From Curtobacterium flaccumfaciens UCD-AKU (GTDB lineage Bacteria; Actinomycetota; Actinomycetes; Actinomycetales; Microbacteriaceae): a stretch of 64,000 nucleotides of DNA. The translations under genes and the position numbers were made by a program. Position 1 is the stretch's first letter. Each line of letters begins with the position of its first letter. The stretch covers positions 41,035-105,034 of the forward strand of contig NZ_APJN01000018.1 of NCBI RefSeq assembly GCF_000349565.1, read 5' to 3'. Positions 35,631 to 46,326 of the stretch are shown one piece after another. Under the pieces are notes generated by a model. It saw only the letters and a list, made by a program, of their open reading frames with translations. It had not been told where the DNA came from and made no database searches.

Positions 35631-36022
35631 TAGTTGCTCGCCTTCTTGCTCGTCGCGGCAGCCTCGACCTCGTCCGGCGTCGCGAGGACGACCGTGATGT
35701 GGCTGGTGCGCTTGTTGATGCGGAAGGCGCGGCCCTGGGCGCGCGGCTGGAACCGCTTCAGGGTCGTGCCCTCGTCGACGAAGACGCGGCTCACGTAGAG
35801 GTCGCGCTCGTCGAGGAAGCTGTTCGTCGAGTCCGCCTTGACCCGTGCGTTCGCGATCGCCGAGGCGACCAGCTTGTACACGGGCTCCGAAGCGCCCTGG
35901 GGGGCGAACTTCAGGATGGCGAGGGCCTCGTGGGCCTGCTTGCCGCGGATCAGCTCGATGACGCGACGGGCCTTCTGAGGCGTGACGCGGATGTGTCGCA
36001 CGCGTGCGATCGACTCCACCAT
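35630..36022 (-). CDS. rplV: 50S ribosomal protein L22
   Basis: 130 residues. [20 protein letters not shown] and the beta-hairpin [20 protein letters not shown] that lines the exit tunnel near the macrolide site. No deletion is seen in the hairpin. ATG at 36022. Confidence 0.97.
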   Translation of the reverse strand: MVESIARVRHIRVTPQKARRVIELIRGKQAHEALAILKFAPQGASEPVYKLVASAIANARVKADSTNSFLDERDLYVSRVFVDEGTTLKRFQPRAQGRAFRINKRTSHITVVLATPDEVEAAATSKKASN

Positions 36023-36047
36023 TTCGTTCCTCCTCTGCGTCGCCGCC

Positions 36048-36329
36048 TCAGCGGCGACGGCCCTTCTTGTCGTCCTTCACGTGACCACGGAAGGTGCGGG
36101 TCGGCGCGAACTCGCCGAGCTTGTGACCGACCATCGACTCGGTGACGAACACCGGGATGTGCTTGCGGCCGTCGTGGACGGCGATCGTGTGCCCGAGCAT
36201 GTTCGGGACGATCATCGACCGACGCGACCACGTACGGATCACGTTCTTGGTGTTGGCCTCGTTCTGCGTGACGACCTTGCGGAGCAGGTGCTCGTCGACG
36301 AAGGGGCCCTTCTTCAGACTGCGTGGCAT
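36048..36329 (-). CDS. rpsS: 30S ribosomal protein S19
   Basis: 93 residues, head protein. [19 protein letters not shown] and [20 protein letters not shown] are invariant. ATG at 36329, 11 nt after rplB. Confidence 0.97.
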   Translation of the reverse strand: MPRSLKKGPFVDEHLLRKVVTQNEANTKNVIRTWSRRSMIVPNMLGHTIAVHDGRKHIPVFVTESMVGHKLGEFAPTRTFRGHVKDDKKGRRR

Positions 36330-36340
36330 CTTCTGAACTC

Positions 36341-37180
<840 letters not shown>

Positions 37181-37198
37181 GATTTATCCCTCTGGTCC

Positions 37199-37498
37199 TC
37201 AGCCGACAGCCGTGAAGATGTCGATCGAACCGGACTTGAGCGTCACGATGGCGCGCTTGGTGTCCTTGCGCTTGCCGAGACCGAACTTGGTGCGACGGGT
37301 CTTGCCCGGGCGGTTCAGCGTGTTGATGCTCGCGACCTTGACGTTGAAGATCTTCTCGATGGCGAGCTTGATCTCGGTCTTGTTCGAGCGGGGGTCCACG
37401 ATGAACGTGTACTTGCCCTGGTCGATGAGCGCGTAGCTCTTCTCCGAGACGACCGGCGAGATGACGACGTCGCGCGGGTCCTTGTTGAAGCCGCTCAT
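37199..37498 (-). CDS. rplW: 50S ribosomal protein L23
   Basis: 99 residues, the docking site for trigger factor and SRP at the exit tunnel. [20 protein letters not shown], then [20 protein letters not shown]. The ATG overlaps the rplD stop as ATGA. Confidence 0.97.
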   Translation of the reverse strand: MSGFNKDPRDVVISPVVSEKSYALIDQGKYTFIVDPRSNKTEIKLAIEKIFNVKVASINTLNRPGKTRRTKFGLGKRKDTKRAIVTLKSGSIDIFTAVG

Positions 37499-38154
37499 GC
37501 GGTGATCTCCTTCGCGGTCTTCGACGCGATGAAGGCGTCGAGGGCGCTCTTGCTGAAGACGACGGCGTCCGAACGCAGCACGTCGTAGGCGTTGAGCTGG
37601 CCGTACGAGAGCGCGTGGACGTTCGACAGGTTGCGGATCGACTTGAGCGTCAGCTCGTCGTCCGTCTCGAGCACGACGAGCACGTTCTTGACGGGCGCGA
37701 CCTTCTCGAGGAGCGTGCGGGCGGTCTTGGTCGACGGCAGTTCAGCCGCGACGAAGCCCTCCACAGCGGAGATGCGGCCACCGCGGGCGCGGTCCGAGAG
37801 CGAGCCGAGCAGAGCAGCGGCGATCATCTTCTTCGGGGTGCGCTGCGAGTAGTCACGCGGGGTCGGTCCGTGGACGACGCCACCGCCGGTGTGCTCCGGA
37901 GCACGGACGGAACCCTGACGGGCGCGGCCGGTGCCCTTCTGCTTGAACGGCTTGCGACCGGCACCGCGGACTTCGCCGCGGTTCTTGGTCTTGTGGGTGC
38001 CCTGACGCGCGGCTGCGAGCTGCGCGGTGACGACCTGGTGGATCAGCGGGACGTTGGTCTCGACGTCGAAGAGAGCTGCGGGGAGCTCGACGGTGCCGGA
38101 CTTGGCACCCGATGCGTCGAGGACGTCGATCGTGGTTGCGGTCGTGGTGGCCAT
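37495..38154 (-). CDS. rplD: 50S ribosomal protein L4
   Basis: 219 residues. Its extended loop ([20 protein letters not shown], then [19 protein letters not shown]) lines the exit tunnel. I chose ATG 38152-38154, which has AAGGG 9 nt upstream; an alternative GTG at 38160 overlaps the rplC stop as GTGA. In many bacteria L4 represses the S10 operon; no matching leader structure was recognised here. Confidence 0.96.
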   Translation of the reverse strand: MATTTATTIDVLDASGAKSGTVELPAALFDVETNVPLIHQVVTAQLAAARQGTHKTKNRGEVRGAGRKPFKQKGTGRARQGSVRAPEHTGGGVVHGPTPRDYSQRTPKKMIAAALLGSLSDRARGGRISAVEGFVAAELPSTKTARTLLEKVAPVKNVLVVLETDDELTLKSIRNLSNVHALSYGQLNAYDVLRSDAVVFSKSALDAFIASKTAKEITA

Positions 38155-38156
38155 GA

Positions 38157-38813
38157 TCACTTACCCTTCACGGCGGTGCGGACGAAGACGGAGCGGCCAC
38201 GAGCACCGGGGACGGCGCCCTTGACGAGCAGCAGACCCTTCTCGGCGTCGACGGCGTGCACCGTGAGGTTGAGGACGGTCACGCGGTCGCCACCCATACG
38301 ACCGGCCATGCGCATGCCCTTGAAGACACGCGACGGGGTCGAGGAAGCACCGATCGAGCCGGGCTTGCGGTGGTTGCGGTGCGCACCGTGCGAGGCGCCG
38401 ACGCCGTGGAAGCCGTGGCGCTTCATGACACCGGCGAAGCCCTTGCCCTTGGAGGTACCGACGACGTCGACCTTCTGGCCCGCCGTGAACGTGCTGTCCA
38501 CGGTGAGCTCCTGGCCGAGCGTGTACTCAGCGGAGTCGTTGGTACGGATCTCGGTGAGGGTGCGACGCGGGGTCACGCCAGCGGCCTCGAAGTGGCCAGC
38601 GGCCGGCTTGTTGACCTTGCGCGGGTCGATGGCACCGGCGGCGATCTGGATCGCCTCGTAGCCGTCGCGCTCAGCGTTGCGGATCTGGGTGACCACGTTC
38701 GGGCCGACCTCGATCACGGTGACGGGGATGAACTTGTTGTTCTCGTCCCACACCTGGGTCATCCCGAGCTTCTTGCCGAGGAGGCCCTTGACGGTCTTGG
38801 TTGAGTTCGCCAT
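38157..38813 (-). CDS. rplC: 50S ribosomal protein L3
   Basis: 218 residues. [20 protein letters not shown], and [20 protein letters not shown] with [19 protein letters not shown], the loop reaching the peptidyl-transferase centre. ATG at 38813, 12 nt after rpsJ. Confidence 0.97.
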   Translation of the reverse strand: MANSTKTVKGLLGKKLGMTQVWDENNKFIPVTVIEVGPNVVTQIRNAERDGYEAIQIAAGAIDPRKVNKPAAGHFEAAGVTPRRTLTEIRTNDSAEYTLGQELTVDSTFTAGQKVDVVGTSKGKGFAGVMKRHGFHGVGASHGAHRNHRKPGSIGASSTPSRVFKGMRMAGRMGGDRVTVLNLTVHAVDAEKGLLLVKGAVPGARGRSVFVRTAVKGK

Positions 38814-38825
38814 TGGTCAGCCCCC

Positions 38826-39134
38826 TTACAGCTTGATCTCGATGTTGACGTCGGCCGGCAGGTCGAGTCGCATGAGCGAGTCCACGGCCTTCGGCGTCGG
38901 GTCGACGATGTCGATGACCCGCTTGTGCGTGCGCTTCTCGAAGTGCTCGCGCGAGTCCTTGTACTTGTGAGGGGAACGGATCACTGCGATCACGTTCTTC
39001 TCGGTGGGGAGCGGCACCGGGCCGACCACGGTTGCACCGGCACGGGTCACCGTGTCGACGATCTTCCGGGCCGACGTGTCGATGACCTCGTGGTCATACG
39101 ACTTGAGCCGGATGCGGATCTTCTGTCCCGCCAT
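38826..39134 (-). CDS. rpsJ: 30S ribosomal protein S10
   Basis: 102 residues. [20 protein letters not shown] and [21 protein letters not shown]10 is also a NusG/NusB antitermination partner. I chose ATG 39132-39134. It leads the S10 operon; no str-operon gene precedes it directly because two unrelated genes intervene. Confidence 0.97.
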   Translation of the reverse strand: MAGQKIRIRLKSYDHEVIDTSARKIVDTVTRAGATVVGPVPLPTEKNVIAVIRSPHKYKDSREHFEKRTHKRVIDIVDPTPKAVDSLMRLDLPADVNIEIKL

Positions 39135-39573
39135 GTGTCTCTTGTCCTCTCTGCGCCGCGCACCCTCTGGCCGCCTGACGCCGCTCGGTTCCGCATTCCT
39201 GCGGACCGTGCTGTTTTCCTGAACCAACCGGCCGCATCCACTGGGGATGACCGCTGTTCACCTGTCAACCTCGCGGGCGACCGTGGCCGTCCAGCGTGGG
39301 CAATCGACTGCCTCGTGCTCCGGGCGCAGCAGTGGTGCACCGCGTCCGTCACATCTCGGGGAGTCGTGTTCTGCTGCCTGCGGCCCAACCCAGCCCTGCT
39401 GAACAAGGGGGTTGTGCACTGCCAGAGCAGTGATCCTGTGGGCGTACACCCACGGGGAATTCGGAACCGGACAAGTCTCGCATAGCCCCGGCCCACGTGC
39501 AACCCGGGCGTGTCGCGAATTGCCGGGCGTGTCCCGCCGGCTCGCTTGCCCGGATCCACGGGGATCGGACGGT

Positions 39574-39585
39574 CTGGAGGCCCGG
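39574..39585. repeat. Dispersed GC-rich repeat, half unit
   Basis: CTGGAGGCCCGG, an exact copy of the repeat core, 18 nt from the terminator of the DarT-like gene. Confidence 0.5.
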
Positions 39586-39602
39586 CTCGGCCCCGCAACG
39601 CA

Positions 39603-39635
39603 ACGCACCCTCCGGACGTGGTCCGGAGGGTGCGT
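39603..39635 (-). terminator. Terminator after the DarT-like gene
   Basis: ACGCACCCTCCGGAC (39603-39617) and its exact complement (39621-39635), a 15-bp stem with a 3-nt loop, 20 nt past the stop codon. Confidence 0.85.
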
Positions 39636-39655
39636 CGAGACGGGTCAGGAGACCG

Positions 39656-40483
39656 TCACTCGGCGGTCACCGGGGGCACGAACCACGGCGGGAAGACGGC
39701 CACGCGGGGAGCGTGTCCGCCGTGGTCGGCGAGCACGGCGCGGACGGTCTGCCGGGCCTTGTCGTTCGGCACACCGATCACGGCCACCGAGGTGAACGGC
39801 ACGCTCGGACCGGCGAGCAGCTCGAGGCCGTGCATCTCCGGGTCCGTGAAGTCGGTGCGACGGATCAGGTTCGTGCCGGCGTCGGGGCCGACGGCGAACC
39901 GGACGTCGTCGGCGTCGGCGTCCTGGTCCGCGACGATCACCGAGGCGCCGAACGCCGAGACCGGCACGACGAGCACCACGTAGTCGATCGCGCGGGTGCG
40001 ACGGGCGGCATCGGACCAGCGCTCACCCTCGGCGCCCGTGCGGAGCTCGTCCCACCGCGTCGCGTCGGGCGACAGCGTGAACGGCACGTGCCCGGCGATC
40101 GAGGAGCCGTCCGGTGCCTCGGCCTCGGCACGTGCGGCACGGGTGCCGGCGGAGCTGACGTCCACGACGGGCTCGGCCTGGTCAGCCGCCAGGATCGCGC
40201 CGGCGCCGACGATGCCGTCGAGGTTGTCGATGTGGGTGACGTGGTGGGCACGGAGCGCTGCGAACTCACGTGCCTCGGGCAGGTCGGCGGACGACGAACG
40301 GAGCGACGTCGGCGACCGGAGCGACGTGTTCGGCCCGGAGGCCGGCGGGTCGACGCGCAGGTTGGTGGTGATGCGGGTCCGGCGTGGTGCCGGGGTGGCT
40401 GGGATCTCCGACGCCTCGCGCTGCCGGGGTGCGCAGATGTCGCAGAGCTCGGTGGGGAAACCGTGGATGCACTCGTCGGTCAC
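39656..40483 (-). CDS. DarT-like DNA ADP-ribosyltransferase with N-terminal Cys/His motif
   Basis: 275 residues. Residues 5-17 form CIHG-x6-CDIC (Cys5, His7, Cys14, Cys17), a probable small zinc knuckle. A disordered Thr/Ser/Pro linker runs to about 68. The rest follows the DarT (DUF4433) plan: HHVTHIDNLDGIVGAGAILA (81-100), GHVPFTLSPD (131-140), and GLELLAGPSVPFTSVAVIGV (219-238). Glu221 is the candidate catalytic residue, aligned from memory with the AEILV motif of relatives such as Rv0059. DarT enzymes ADP-ribosylate thymidine in single-stranded DNA and are normally paired with the macrodomain antitoxin DarG, which is not next to it. GTG start with AGGACC upstream; own terminator. The neighbour upstream is topoisomerase IB. 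Confidence 0.78.
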   Translation of the reverse strand: MTDECIHGFPTELCDICAPRQREASEIPATPAPRRTRITTNLRVDPPASGPNTSLRSPTSLRSSSADLPEAREFAALRAHHVTHIDNLDGIVGAGAILAADQAEPVVDVSSAGTRAARAEAEAPDGSSIAGHVPFTLSPDATRWDELRTGAEGERWSDAARRTRAIDYVVLVVPVSAFGASVIVADQDADADDVRFAVGPDAGTNLIRRTDFTDPEMHGLELLAGPSVPFTSVAVIGVPNDKARQTVRAVLADHGGHAPRVAVFPPWFVPPVTAE

Positions 40484-40562
40484 GACTGTTGTGGGTCCTT
40501 CCGTGCCGTGTGGGGTGGTCCGGCACGTCGACCAACGCTACGTCATCCGGACGGCCCCCGGG

Positions 40563-41540
40563 TCATTGTCGGTAGAGCAGTGCCCGGACCTCGGCCTCGG
40601 CGGACGCCAGGCGGTCCGGATCGATGGTCTCCCCGTGGTCGTACGCATCGAGCAGACGGGGGTCGATGTAGCTCTGTCGGCACACCGTCGGGGTGTTGCC
40701 GAGCTCGTCGCTCGCGGCCTTCACCGCGTGTGACACGGCCTTCTTCCGCTTGGCCTGGGATGACTGCGGCCCGGTCTTCGCCAGGTCGACCGCGGCCGCG
40801 ACCGTCCCGTGCAGGGTCCGGAAGTCCTTCGCGGTGAACTCGTCGCCGGCACGTTCCTTCACGTAGGCGTTGATGTCCTCGGCGGAGAGCGGCTCCCACT
40901 CCGCCCCACGGCGCTCGCGGAACGACAGCAGACGCGCATTGGGTCCGCGTCGCTTCATGCCGGCGATGACCCGCGCCAGGTCGTGGTCGTGGATCGACGA
41001 CGACCACTCCTGCCCGCTCTTGCCGGGGAAGTCGAGTTCGATGTCGTCGCCGGACACGTGGGCGTGCGCGCAGAGCAGCGTGGACAGCCCGCGGCTGCCG
41101 TGCTCGGTGGCGTACCGCTCGGACCCGACCCGGAGCGACCCCTGGTCGAGCATCCGGAAGGCTGCGGCCAGCGCGCGCCGGCGGTCCGGTTCCGGCCGGC
41201 GGAGGTCTTGTGTGACACCGCGACGGGCGACCGGCAACGACTCCGCCAGCGCGAGCGCGCGGTCGTACTTGATCCGGTCCATCCGTTCACGCCACGACGG
41301 GTGGTACATGTACTGGCGACGGCCAGCACCGTCCGTGCCCGTGGCCAGGATGTGGCCGTTCGGGTACGGCGAGATCCAGACGTCGTCCCACGCCGGCGGG
41401 ATCACGAACTCCTCGAGCCGACGGCGCTCGTCCGGATCGGTCACGGTCTTGCCGTCGGGGTCGCGGAACGAGAAACCGCGTCCGGAACGGACGCGGTGGT
41501 AGCCGCGACCGGAGGTCGCGGATCTGCGGAGGCGGGTCAC
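40563..41540 (-). CDS. DNA topoisomerase IB (eukaryotic/poxvirus type)
   Basis: 325 residues. Relaxes supercoils through a 3'-phosphotyrosine link. Catalytic Tyr291 is in [15 protein letters not shown]. The Arg/Lys/His pocket is visible in [17 protein letters not shown] (about 139-155), DFRTLHGT (Arg241) and the Lys-rich segment near 264. The N-terminal domain is in [19 protein letters not shown]. Such enzymes are scattered among actinobacteria and proteobacteria. GTG start; about 80 nt before the DarT-like gene on the same strand, so they may be co-transcribed. Confidence 0.92.
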   Translation of the reverse strand: MTRLRRSATSGRGYHRVRSGRGFSFRDPDGKTVTDPDERRRLEEFVIPPAWDDVWISPYPNGHILATGTDGAGRRQYMYHPSWRERMDRIKYDRALALAESLPVARRGVTQDLRRPEPDRRRALAAAFRMLDQGSLRVGSERYATEHGSRGLSTLLCAHAHVSGDDIELDFPGKSGQEWSSSIHDHDLARVIAGMKRRGPNARLLSFRERRGAEWEPLSAEDINAYVKERAGDEFTAKDFRTLHGTVAAAVDLAKTGPQSSQAKRKKAVSHAVKAASDELGNTPTVCRQSYIDPRLLDAYDHGETIDPDRLASAEAEVRALLYRQ

Positions 41541-41582
41541 GTGCCCGAGCCAACTCCGTGAAGCCTGTGACGGGTCACGGGG

Positions 41583-41627
41583 CGGACAGGAGGCCCGTGG
41601 CCGACCACGCCCCGTTCCTCCTGTCCG
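41583..41627. repeat. Dispersed GC-rich inverted repeat
   Basis: CGGACAGGAGG (41583-41593) and CCTCCTGTCCG (41617-41627) are exact inverted arms; the left one runs on into the GGAGGCCCGTGG core. It lies between topoisomerase IB and the tuf terminator. Confidence 0.65.
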
Positions 41628-41664
41628 GCGCCCTGTACGGCGCGCCAGTGGCCGGGTACGACGA

Positions 41665-41696
41665 AGCGGGGCCGGACCCGAAGGCCCGACCCCGCT
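41665..41696 (-). terminator. Terminator after tuf
   Basis: AGCGGGG (41665-41671) pairs with CCCCGCT (41690-41696), with further pairing inside, 17 nt past the tuf stop. Confidence 0.7.
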
Positions 41697-41713
41697 GTCG
41701 CAAGGAACCGGAG

Positions 41714-42901
41714 TTACTTGATGATCTTCTCGACCGTACCGGCGCCGACCGTACGACCACCCTCACGGATGGCGAAGCGGAGGCCCTCTTCCATGGCGAT
41801 CGGCTGGATCAGCTCGACCGTCATGGCGACGGTGTCACCGGGCATGACCATCTCGGTGCCCTCGGGCAGCGTGATGACGCCGGTGACGTCCGTGGTGCGG
41901 AAGTAGAACTGCGGGCGGTAGTTCGCGTAGAACGGGTTGTGACGCCCACCCTCGTCCTTGGTCAGGATGTACGCGTTCGCCTGGAACTCGGTGTGCGGCG
42001 TGACCGAACCCGGCTTCACGACGACCTGGCCGCGCTCCACGTCCTCGCGCTTGAGGCCACGGATGAGCAGACCGGTGTTGTCACCGGCGACCGCGGAGTC
42101 GAGCAGCTTGCGGAACATCTCGATGCCCGTGACCGTGGTCTTCTGCGTCGCGCGGATGCCGACGATCTCGACCTCGGCGTTCAGGTTGAGCGTGCCACGC
42201 TCGACGCGACCGGTGACGACGGTGCCACGACCGGTGATCGTGAAGACGTCCTCGATCGGCATCAGGAACGGCTGGTCGGTGGCGCGCACCGGGTCCGGCA
42301 CGTGCTCGTCGACCTGGGCCATGAGGTCCTGGACCGACTTGACCCACTTCTCGTCGCCCTCGAGCGCCTTGAGCGCCGAGACCTGCACGACGGGGGCGTC
42401 CTCGTCGAACTGCTGCGAGCCGAGGAGCTCGCGGACCTCGAGCTCGACGAGCTCCAGGATCTCCTCGTCGTCCACCATGTCGGACTTGTTCAGTGCGACG
42501 ACGATGTAGGGAACGCCGACCTGGCGGGCGAGCAGGACGTGCTCACGCGTCTGGGGCATCGGGCCGTCGGTGGCGGCGACCACGAGGATCGCGCCGTCCA
42601 TCTGTGCCGCACCCGTGATCATGTTCTTCACGTAGTCGGCGTGACCGGGGGCGTCGACGTGCGCGTAGTGACGCTTCTCGGTCTGGTACTCGACGTGCGA
42701 GATGTTGATCGTGATGCCGCGCTGGCGCTCCTCGGGAGCGTTGTCGATCTGCGCGAAGTCGCGGGCCTCGTTGAGGTCCGGGTACTGGTCGTGCAGAACC
42801 TTGGTGATCGCCGCCGTGAGCGTGGTCTTGCCGTGGTCGACGTGACCGATGGTTCCGATGTTGACGTGCGGCTTGGTGCGCTCGAACTTGGCCTTGGCCA
42901 C
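41714..42901 (-). CDS. tuf: Elongation factor Tu
   Basis: 395 residues. Brings aminoacyl-tRNA to the ribosome. G1 GHVDHGKT is at 19-26, with DAPGH near 81-85 and NKSD near 136-139; domains 2 and 3 follow ([14 protein letters not shown]; the end [12 protein letters not shown]). GTG start with GAGGAGG 8 nt upstream. The 147-nt gap after fusA contains TAAAGT (42987-42992), so tuf probably has an additional promoter. Confidence 0.98.
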   Translation of the reverse strand: MAKAKFERTKPHVNIGTIGHVDHGKTTLTAAITKVLHDQYPDLNEARDFAQIDNAPEERQRGITINISHVEYQTEKRHYAHVDAPGHADYVKNMITGAAQMDGAILVVAATDGPMPQTREHVLLARQVGVPYIVVALNKSDMVDDEEILELVELEVRELLGSQQFDEDAPVVQVSALKALEGDEKWVKSVQDLMAQVDEHVPDPVRATDQPFLMPIEDVFTITGRGTVVTGRVERGTLNLNAEVEIVGIRATQKTTVTGIEMFRKLLDSAVAGDNTGLLIRGLKREDVERGQVVVKPGSVTPHTEFQANAYILTKDEGGRHNPFYANYRPQFYFRTTDVTGVITLPEGTEMVMPGDTVAMTVELIQPIAMEEGLRFAIREGGRTVGAGTVEKIIK

Positions 42902-42986
42902 TGTGGGTCCTCCTCAGGACTCGGAAGCGTCACCCCCGGCCGGCCCTGGATGGGCTCGGAACCGTGGGTGCGCGGTGTGTGTCTGT

Positions 42987-42992
42987 ACTTTA
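42987..42992 (-). promoter_or_regulatory. Possible -10 box of an internal tuf promoter
   Basis: TAAAGT on the minus strand in the fusA-tuf gap, about 86 nt before the tuf start. No good -35 match is seen 17-18 nt upstream. Confidence 0.35.
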
Positions 42993-43048
42993 CTTGGTGG
43001 CGAGGGGCCCGTCGCCGGGCGCCCCCGCCTGTGGAGAAGCGCTGAGCG

Positions 43049-45166
43049 CTACTCCCCCGCGTTCTTCGCGATGATCTCCTCGGCGACCTTGGCCGGGACC
43101 TGGCTGTAGGTCTCGAAGGTCATCGAGTAGACCGCACGACCAGAGGTCTTCGACCGCAGGTCGCCGACGTAGCCGAACATCTCGGACAGCGGCACGCTCG
43201 CGCGGACCACCTTGACGCCCGAGGCGTCCTCCATCGAGGCGATCTGGCCACGACGGGAGTTCAGGTCACCGATGACGTCGCCCATGTACTCCTCCGGAGT
43301 ACGGACCTCGACGGCCATGATCGGCTCGAGGATCGCCGGACCGGCCTTGCGAGCCGCTTCCTTGTAGGCGATCGAGCCGGCGATCTTGAACGCCATCTCG
43401 GACGAGTCGACGTCGTGCGCCGCGCCGTCCTTGAGGATGGCCTTCACGCCGACGGTCGGGTAGCCCGCGAGGATGCCGACCTGCATGGCGTCCTGGATAC
43501 CGGCGTCGACCGACGGGATGTACTCACGCGGGACACGGCCACCGGAGGTCGCGTTGACGAACTCGTAGACCTTCTCGCTCGTGACCTCCATCGGCTCGAG
43601 CGCGATCTGCACCTTCGCGAACTGACCGGAGCCACCGGTCTGCTTCTTGTGGGTGTAGTCGTAGCGCTCGACGATCTTGGTGAGCGTCTCGCGGTAGGCC
43701 ACCTGGGGCTTGCCGACGCTCGCCTCGACGTGGAACTCGCGCTTCATGCGGTCGACGAGGATGTCGAGGTGGAGCTCGCCCATGCCCTTGATCGTCGTCT
43801 GACCGGTCTCGGCGTTGAGCTCGACGCGGAACGTCGGGTCCTCTTCGGCGAGCTTCTGGATGGCCGTGGAGAGCTTCTCCTGGTCAGCCTTCGTGTTCGG
43901 CTCGATGGCGACCTCGATGACCGGCTCCGGGAACGTCATCGACTCGAGGACGACCTGGTTGGTCGGGTCGCACAGGGTGTCACCGGTGGTGGTGTCCTTG
44001 AGGCCGATGACCGCGTAGATGTGGCCAGCGGTCACGTTGGCGACCGGGTTCTCCTTGTTGGAGTGCATCTGGAAGATCTTGCCGATGCGCTCCTTCTTGC
44101 CCTTGGTCGAGTTGATGACCTGGGCACCGGACTCGATCGAGCCGGAGTAGACGCGCACGTAGGTCAGACGACCGAAGAAGGGGTGCACCGCGACCTTGAA
44201 CGCGAGCGCCGAGAACGGCTCGGTCGCGTCGGGCTTGCGGATGATCTCCTTCTCCTCGTCCTTGACGTCGTGGCCGATCATCGGCGGCACGTCGAGCGGG
44301 GACGGGAGGTAGTCGATGACGGCGTCGAGCATCGGCTGGACACCACGGTTCTTGAACGCGGAACCGCAGAGGACCGGGTAGAGCGTGCTGCTCACCGTGA
44401 GGGCACGGATCGCTGCCTTGATCTCGGCGACCGAGAAGTCGGTGTCGCCCTCGAGGTAGCGCTCCATGAGGACGTCGTCCGCCTCGGCCACGCGCTCGAT
44501 GAGCTTCTCGCGGTACTCGGCGGCACGGTCCTGCAGGTCGGCCGGGATCTCTTCGATCTCGTACTTCGCGCCCATCGCGACGTCACCCTTGGCGTCGCCG
44601 CGCCAGGTGAGTGCGCGCATCTGGACGAGGTCGACGACGCCTTCGAACGAGCTCTCGGAACCGATCGGCAGCTGGAGCACGAGGGGCTCCGCGCCGAGGC
44701 GGTTCACGATGGTGTCGACGGTGTAGTAGAAGTCGGCGCCCAGCTTGTCCATCTTGTTGACGAAGCAGATGCGCGGGACTTCGTACTTGTCGGCCTGACG
44801 CCAGACGGTCTCGGACTGGGGCTCGACGCCCTCTTTCCCGTCGAACACGGCGACGGCACCGTCGAGGACGCGGAGCGAACGCTCCACCTCGACCGTGAAG
44901 TCCACGTGACCGGGGGTGTCGATGATGTTGATCTGGTTGTTGTCCCAGAAGCAGGTCGTCGCGGCCGACGTGATCGTGATGCCGCGCTCCTGCTCCTGCG
45001 CCATCCAGTCCATCGTGGCAGCGCCGTCGTGGACCTCACCGATCTTGTGCGTGATGCCCGTGTAGAACAGGATGCGCTCGGTCGTCGTGGTCTTGCCGGC
45101 ATCGATGTGCGCCATGATGCCGATGTTGCGGACCTTGTTCAGGTCGGTGAGCACGTCCTGTGCCAC
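43049..45166 (-). CDS. fusA: Elongation factor G
   Basis: 705 residues, five domains. Drives translocation. The P-loop AHIDAGKT is at 19-26, DTPGHVDF is near 85 and [10 protein letters not shown] is near 140. Domain IV is in [20 protein letters not shown] and domain V ends with the [10 protein letters not shown] segment. The sequence near the fusidic acid pocket looks normal. GTG start with GGAGGAA 7 nt upstream. A strong hairpin separates it from rpsG. Confidence 0.98.
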   Translation of the reverse strand: MAQDVLTDLNKVRNIGIMAHIDAGKTTTTERILFYTGITHKIGEVHDGAATMDWMAQEQERGITITSAATTCFWDNNQINIIDTPGHVDFTVEVERSLRVLDGAVAVFDGKEGVEPQSETVWRQADKYEVPRICFVNKMDKLGADFYYTVDTIVNRLGAEPLVLQLPIGSESSFEGVVDLVQMRALTWRGDAKGDVAMGAKYEIEEIPADLQDRAAEYREKLIERVAEADDVLMERYLEGDTDFSVAEIKAAIRALTVSSTLYPVLCGSAFKNRGVQPMLDAVIDYLPSPLDVPPMIGHDVKDEEKEIIRKPDATEPFSALAFKVAVHPFFGRLTYVRVYSGSIESGAQVINSTKGKKERIGKIFQMHSNKENPVANVTAGHIYAVIGLKDTTTGDTLCDPTNQVVLESMTFPEPVIEVAIEPNTKADQEKLSTAIQKLAEEDPTFRVELNAETGQTTIKGMGELHLDILVDRMKREFHVEASVGKPQVAYRETLTKIVERYDYTHKKQTGGSGQFAKVQIALEPMEVTSEKVYEFVNATSGGRVPREYIPSVDAGIQDAMQVGILAGYPTVGVKAILKDGAAHDVDSSEMAFKIAGSIAYKEAARKAGPAILEPIMAVEVRTPEEYMGDVIGDLNSRRGQIASMEDASGVKVVRASVPLSEMFGYVGDLRSKTSGRAVYSMTFETYSQVPAKVAEEIIAKNAGE

Positions 45167-45203
45167 AGGGTTCCTCCGGAAGAGTTGTAGGAGAGGTTGG
45201 CGG

Positions 45204-45245
45204 CCGTCCGGGCGCCGGGGTTCTTGACCACCGGCGCCCGGACGG
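45204..45245 (-). terminator. Hairpin between rpsG and fusA
   Basis: CCGTCCGGGCGCCGG (45204-45218) and its exact complement (45231-45245): a 15-bp stem 8 nt after the rpsG stop and 37 nt before the fusA start. Probably partial termination or mRNA-end protection within the str operon. Confidence 0.7.
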
Positions 45246-45253
45246 TGCCGGGA

Positions 45254-45724
45254 CTACCAGCGGTAGTGGGCGAAGGCCTTGTTCGACTCGGCCATCTTGT
45301 GCGTGTCCTCGCGGCGCTTGACCGCGGCACCGAGGCCGTTGGACGCGTCGAGGATCTCGTTCATGAGACGCTCGGTCATCGTCTTCTCGCGACGGGCCTT
45401 GGCGTACGAGGTGAGCCAACGGAGCGCGAGGGTGTTCGCGCGGTGCGGCTTGACCTCGACCGGGACCTGGTAGGTCGAGCCACCGACACGGCGGCTGCGG
45501 ACCTCGAGGGTCGGACGGACGTTGTCGAGCGCCTTCTTCAGCGTCACGACGGCGTCCTGCTGGTTCTTGGCGGAAACGCCCTCGAGTGCACCGTAGACGA
45601 TGCGCTCAGCGAGGCCCTTCTTGCCGTCGAGCAGGATCTTGTTGACGAGCTGGCTGACGATCGGCGCACCGTAGACCGGGTCGGCGACGACGGGACGCTT
45701 GGGAGCGGGACCCTTACGAGGCAT
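45254..45724 (-). CDS. rpsG: 30S ribosomal protein S7
   Basis: 156 residues. Nucleates 3'-domain assembly. [20 protein letters not shown] and [20 protein letters not shown], ending [15 protein letters not shown] at 45724, 5 nt after rpsL. Confidence 0.97.
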   Translation of the reverse strand: MPRKGPAPKRPVVADPVYGAPIVSQLVNKILLDGKKGLAERIVYGALEGVSAKNQQDAVVTLKKALDNVRPTLEVRSRRVGGSTYQVPVEVKPHRANTLALRWLTSYAKARREKTMTERLMNEILDASNGLGAAVKRREDTHKMAESNKAFAHYRW

Positions 45725-45729
45725 CTAAC

Positions 45730-46098
45730 TCAACCCTTCTTCGCACCGTAGCGGCTGCGAGCCTGCTTACGGTTCTTGACTGCCTGGGTGTCCAGGGCGC
45801 CACGGATGATCTTGTACCGCACACCCGGGAGGTCCTTCACACGACCGCCGCGGACGAGCACCATCGAGTGCTCCTGGAGGTTGTGGCCCTCACCGGGGAT
45901 GTAGGCCGTGACCTCGGTGCCGTTCGAGAGCTTGACACGAGCGACCTTGCGCAGTGCCGAGTTCGGCTTCTTGGGGGTGGTGGTGTAGACGCGGGTGCAC
46001 ACACCACGCTGCTGGGGGTTCGCCTTCAGGGCGGGCGCCTTGGTCTTGGTGACCTTCGGCGTACGACCCTTGCGAACCAGCTGCTGAATAGTAGGCAA
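45730..46098 (-). CDS. rpsL: 30S ribosomal protein S12
   Basis: 122 residues, decoding-site protein. [20 protein letters not shown], with Lys43 in [12 protein letters not shown] and Lys88 in [12 protein letters not shown]. Both are the streptomycin-sensitive residues. The start is TTG at 46096-46098 with AGGAG upstream. First gene of rpsL-rpsG-fusA-tuf. Confidence 0.97.
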   Translation of the reverse strand: MPTIQQLVRKGRTPKVTKTKAPALKANPQQRGVCTRVYTTTPKKPNSALRKVARVKLSNGTEVTAYIPGEGHNLQEHSMVLVRGGRVKDLPGVRYKIIRGALDTQAVKNRKQARSRYGAKKG

Positions 46099-46270
46099 CT
46101 GTTCTCCTGGTTCTTCGCTCGTGCTCTCTGGCCGGCGCGTTCCGCCGGCTTCCTCGTCCCACGCTGATCACCGCCGGACGGCGGGTGTTCGAGTGGGGGA
46201 CGGAGTGGTCCGGCTGGGCGATCCCGCTCGCCGGACTTTTCGGGCGCGCCCGAGGGCGCACACCCGGTAG

Positions 46271-46299
46271 AGACTACCCGCGGAACGGGACGAAATCAA
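46271..46299 (-). promoter_or_regulatory. Promoter of the str operon (rpsL)
   Basis: On the minus strand, TTGATT (46294-46299), a 17-bp spacer and TAGTCT (46271-46276). The start near 46264 leaves a leader of about 165 nt before rpsL. Confidence 0.75.
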
Positions 46300-46326
46300 T
46301 CCGGGTCACCCCGGGAACCGACACCG

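Larger units (their letters stand above)
39135..39655 (-). other. S10-operon upstream region, no gene seen
   Basis: 521 nt between rpsJ and the DarT-like gene. It holds a TTGACA at about 39264-39269 with no matching -10 at normal spacing, a CCGCA/TGCGG hairpin (39190-39203) in the likely leader, a GTGGG/CCCAC stem near 39438-39453, one half-unit of the dispersed repeat (39574-39585) and a terminator (39603-39635). I could not place the S10 promoter with confidence. Confidence 0.4.

Noticed and set aside
39135..39655. Promoter of the S10 operon from TTGACA near 39264
   Set aside because: No -10-like hexamer lies 16-18 bp downstream; left as an unplaced promoter.
39656..41540. A complete DarT-DarG toxin-antitoxin pair
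   Set aside because: The neighbour is a topoisomerase IB with a clear catalytic Tyr, not a macrodomain protein, and no macrodomain gene is seen in the window.
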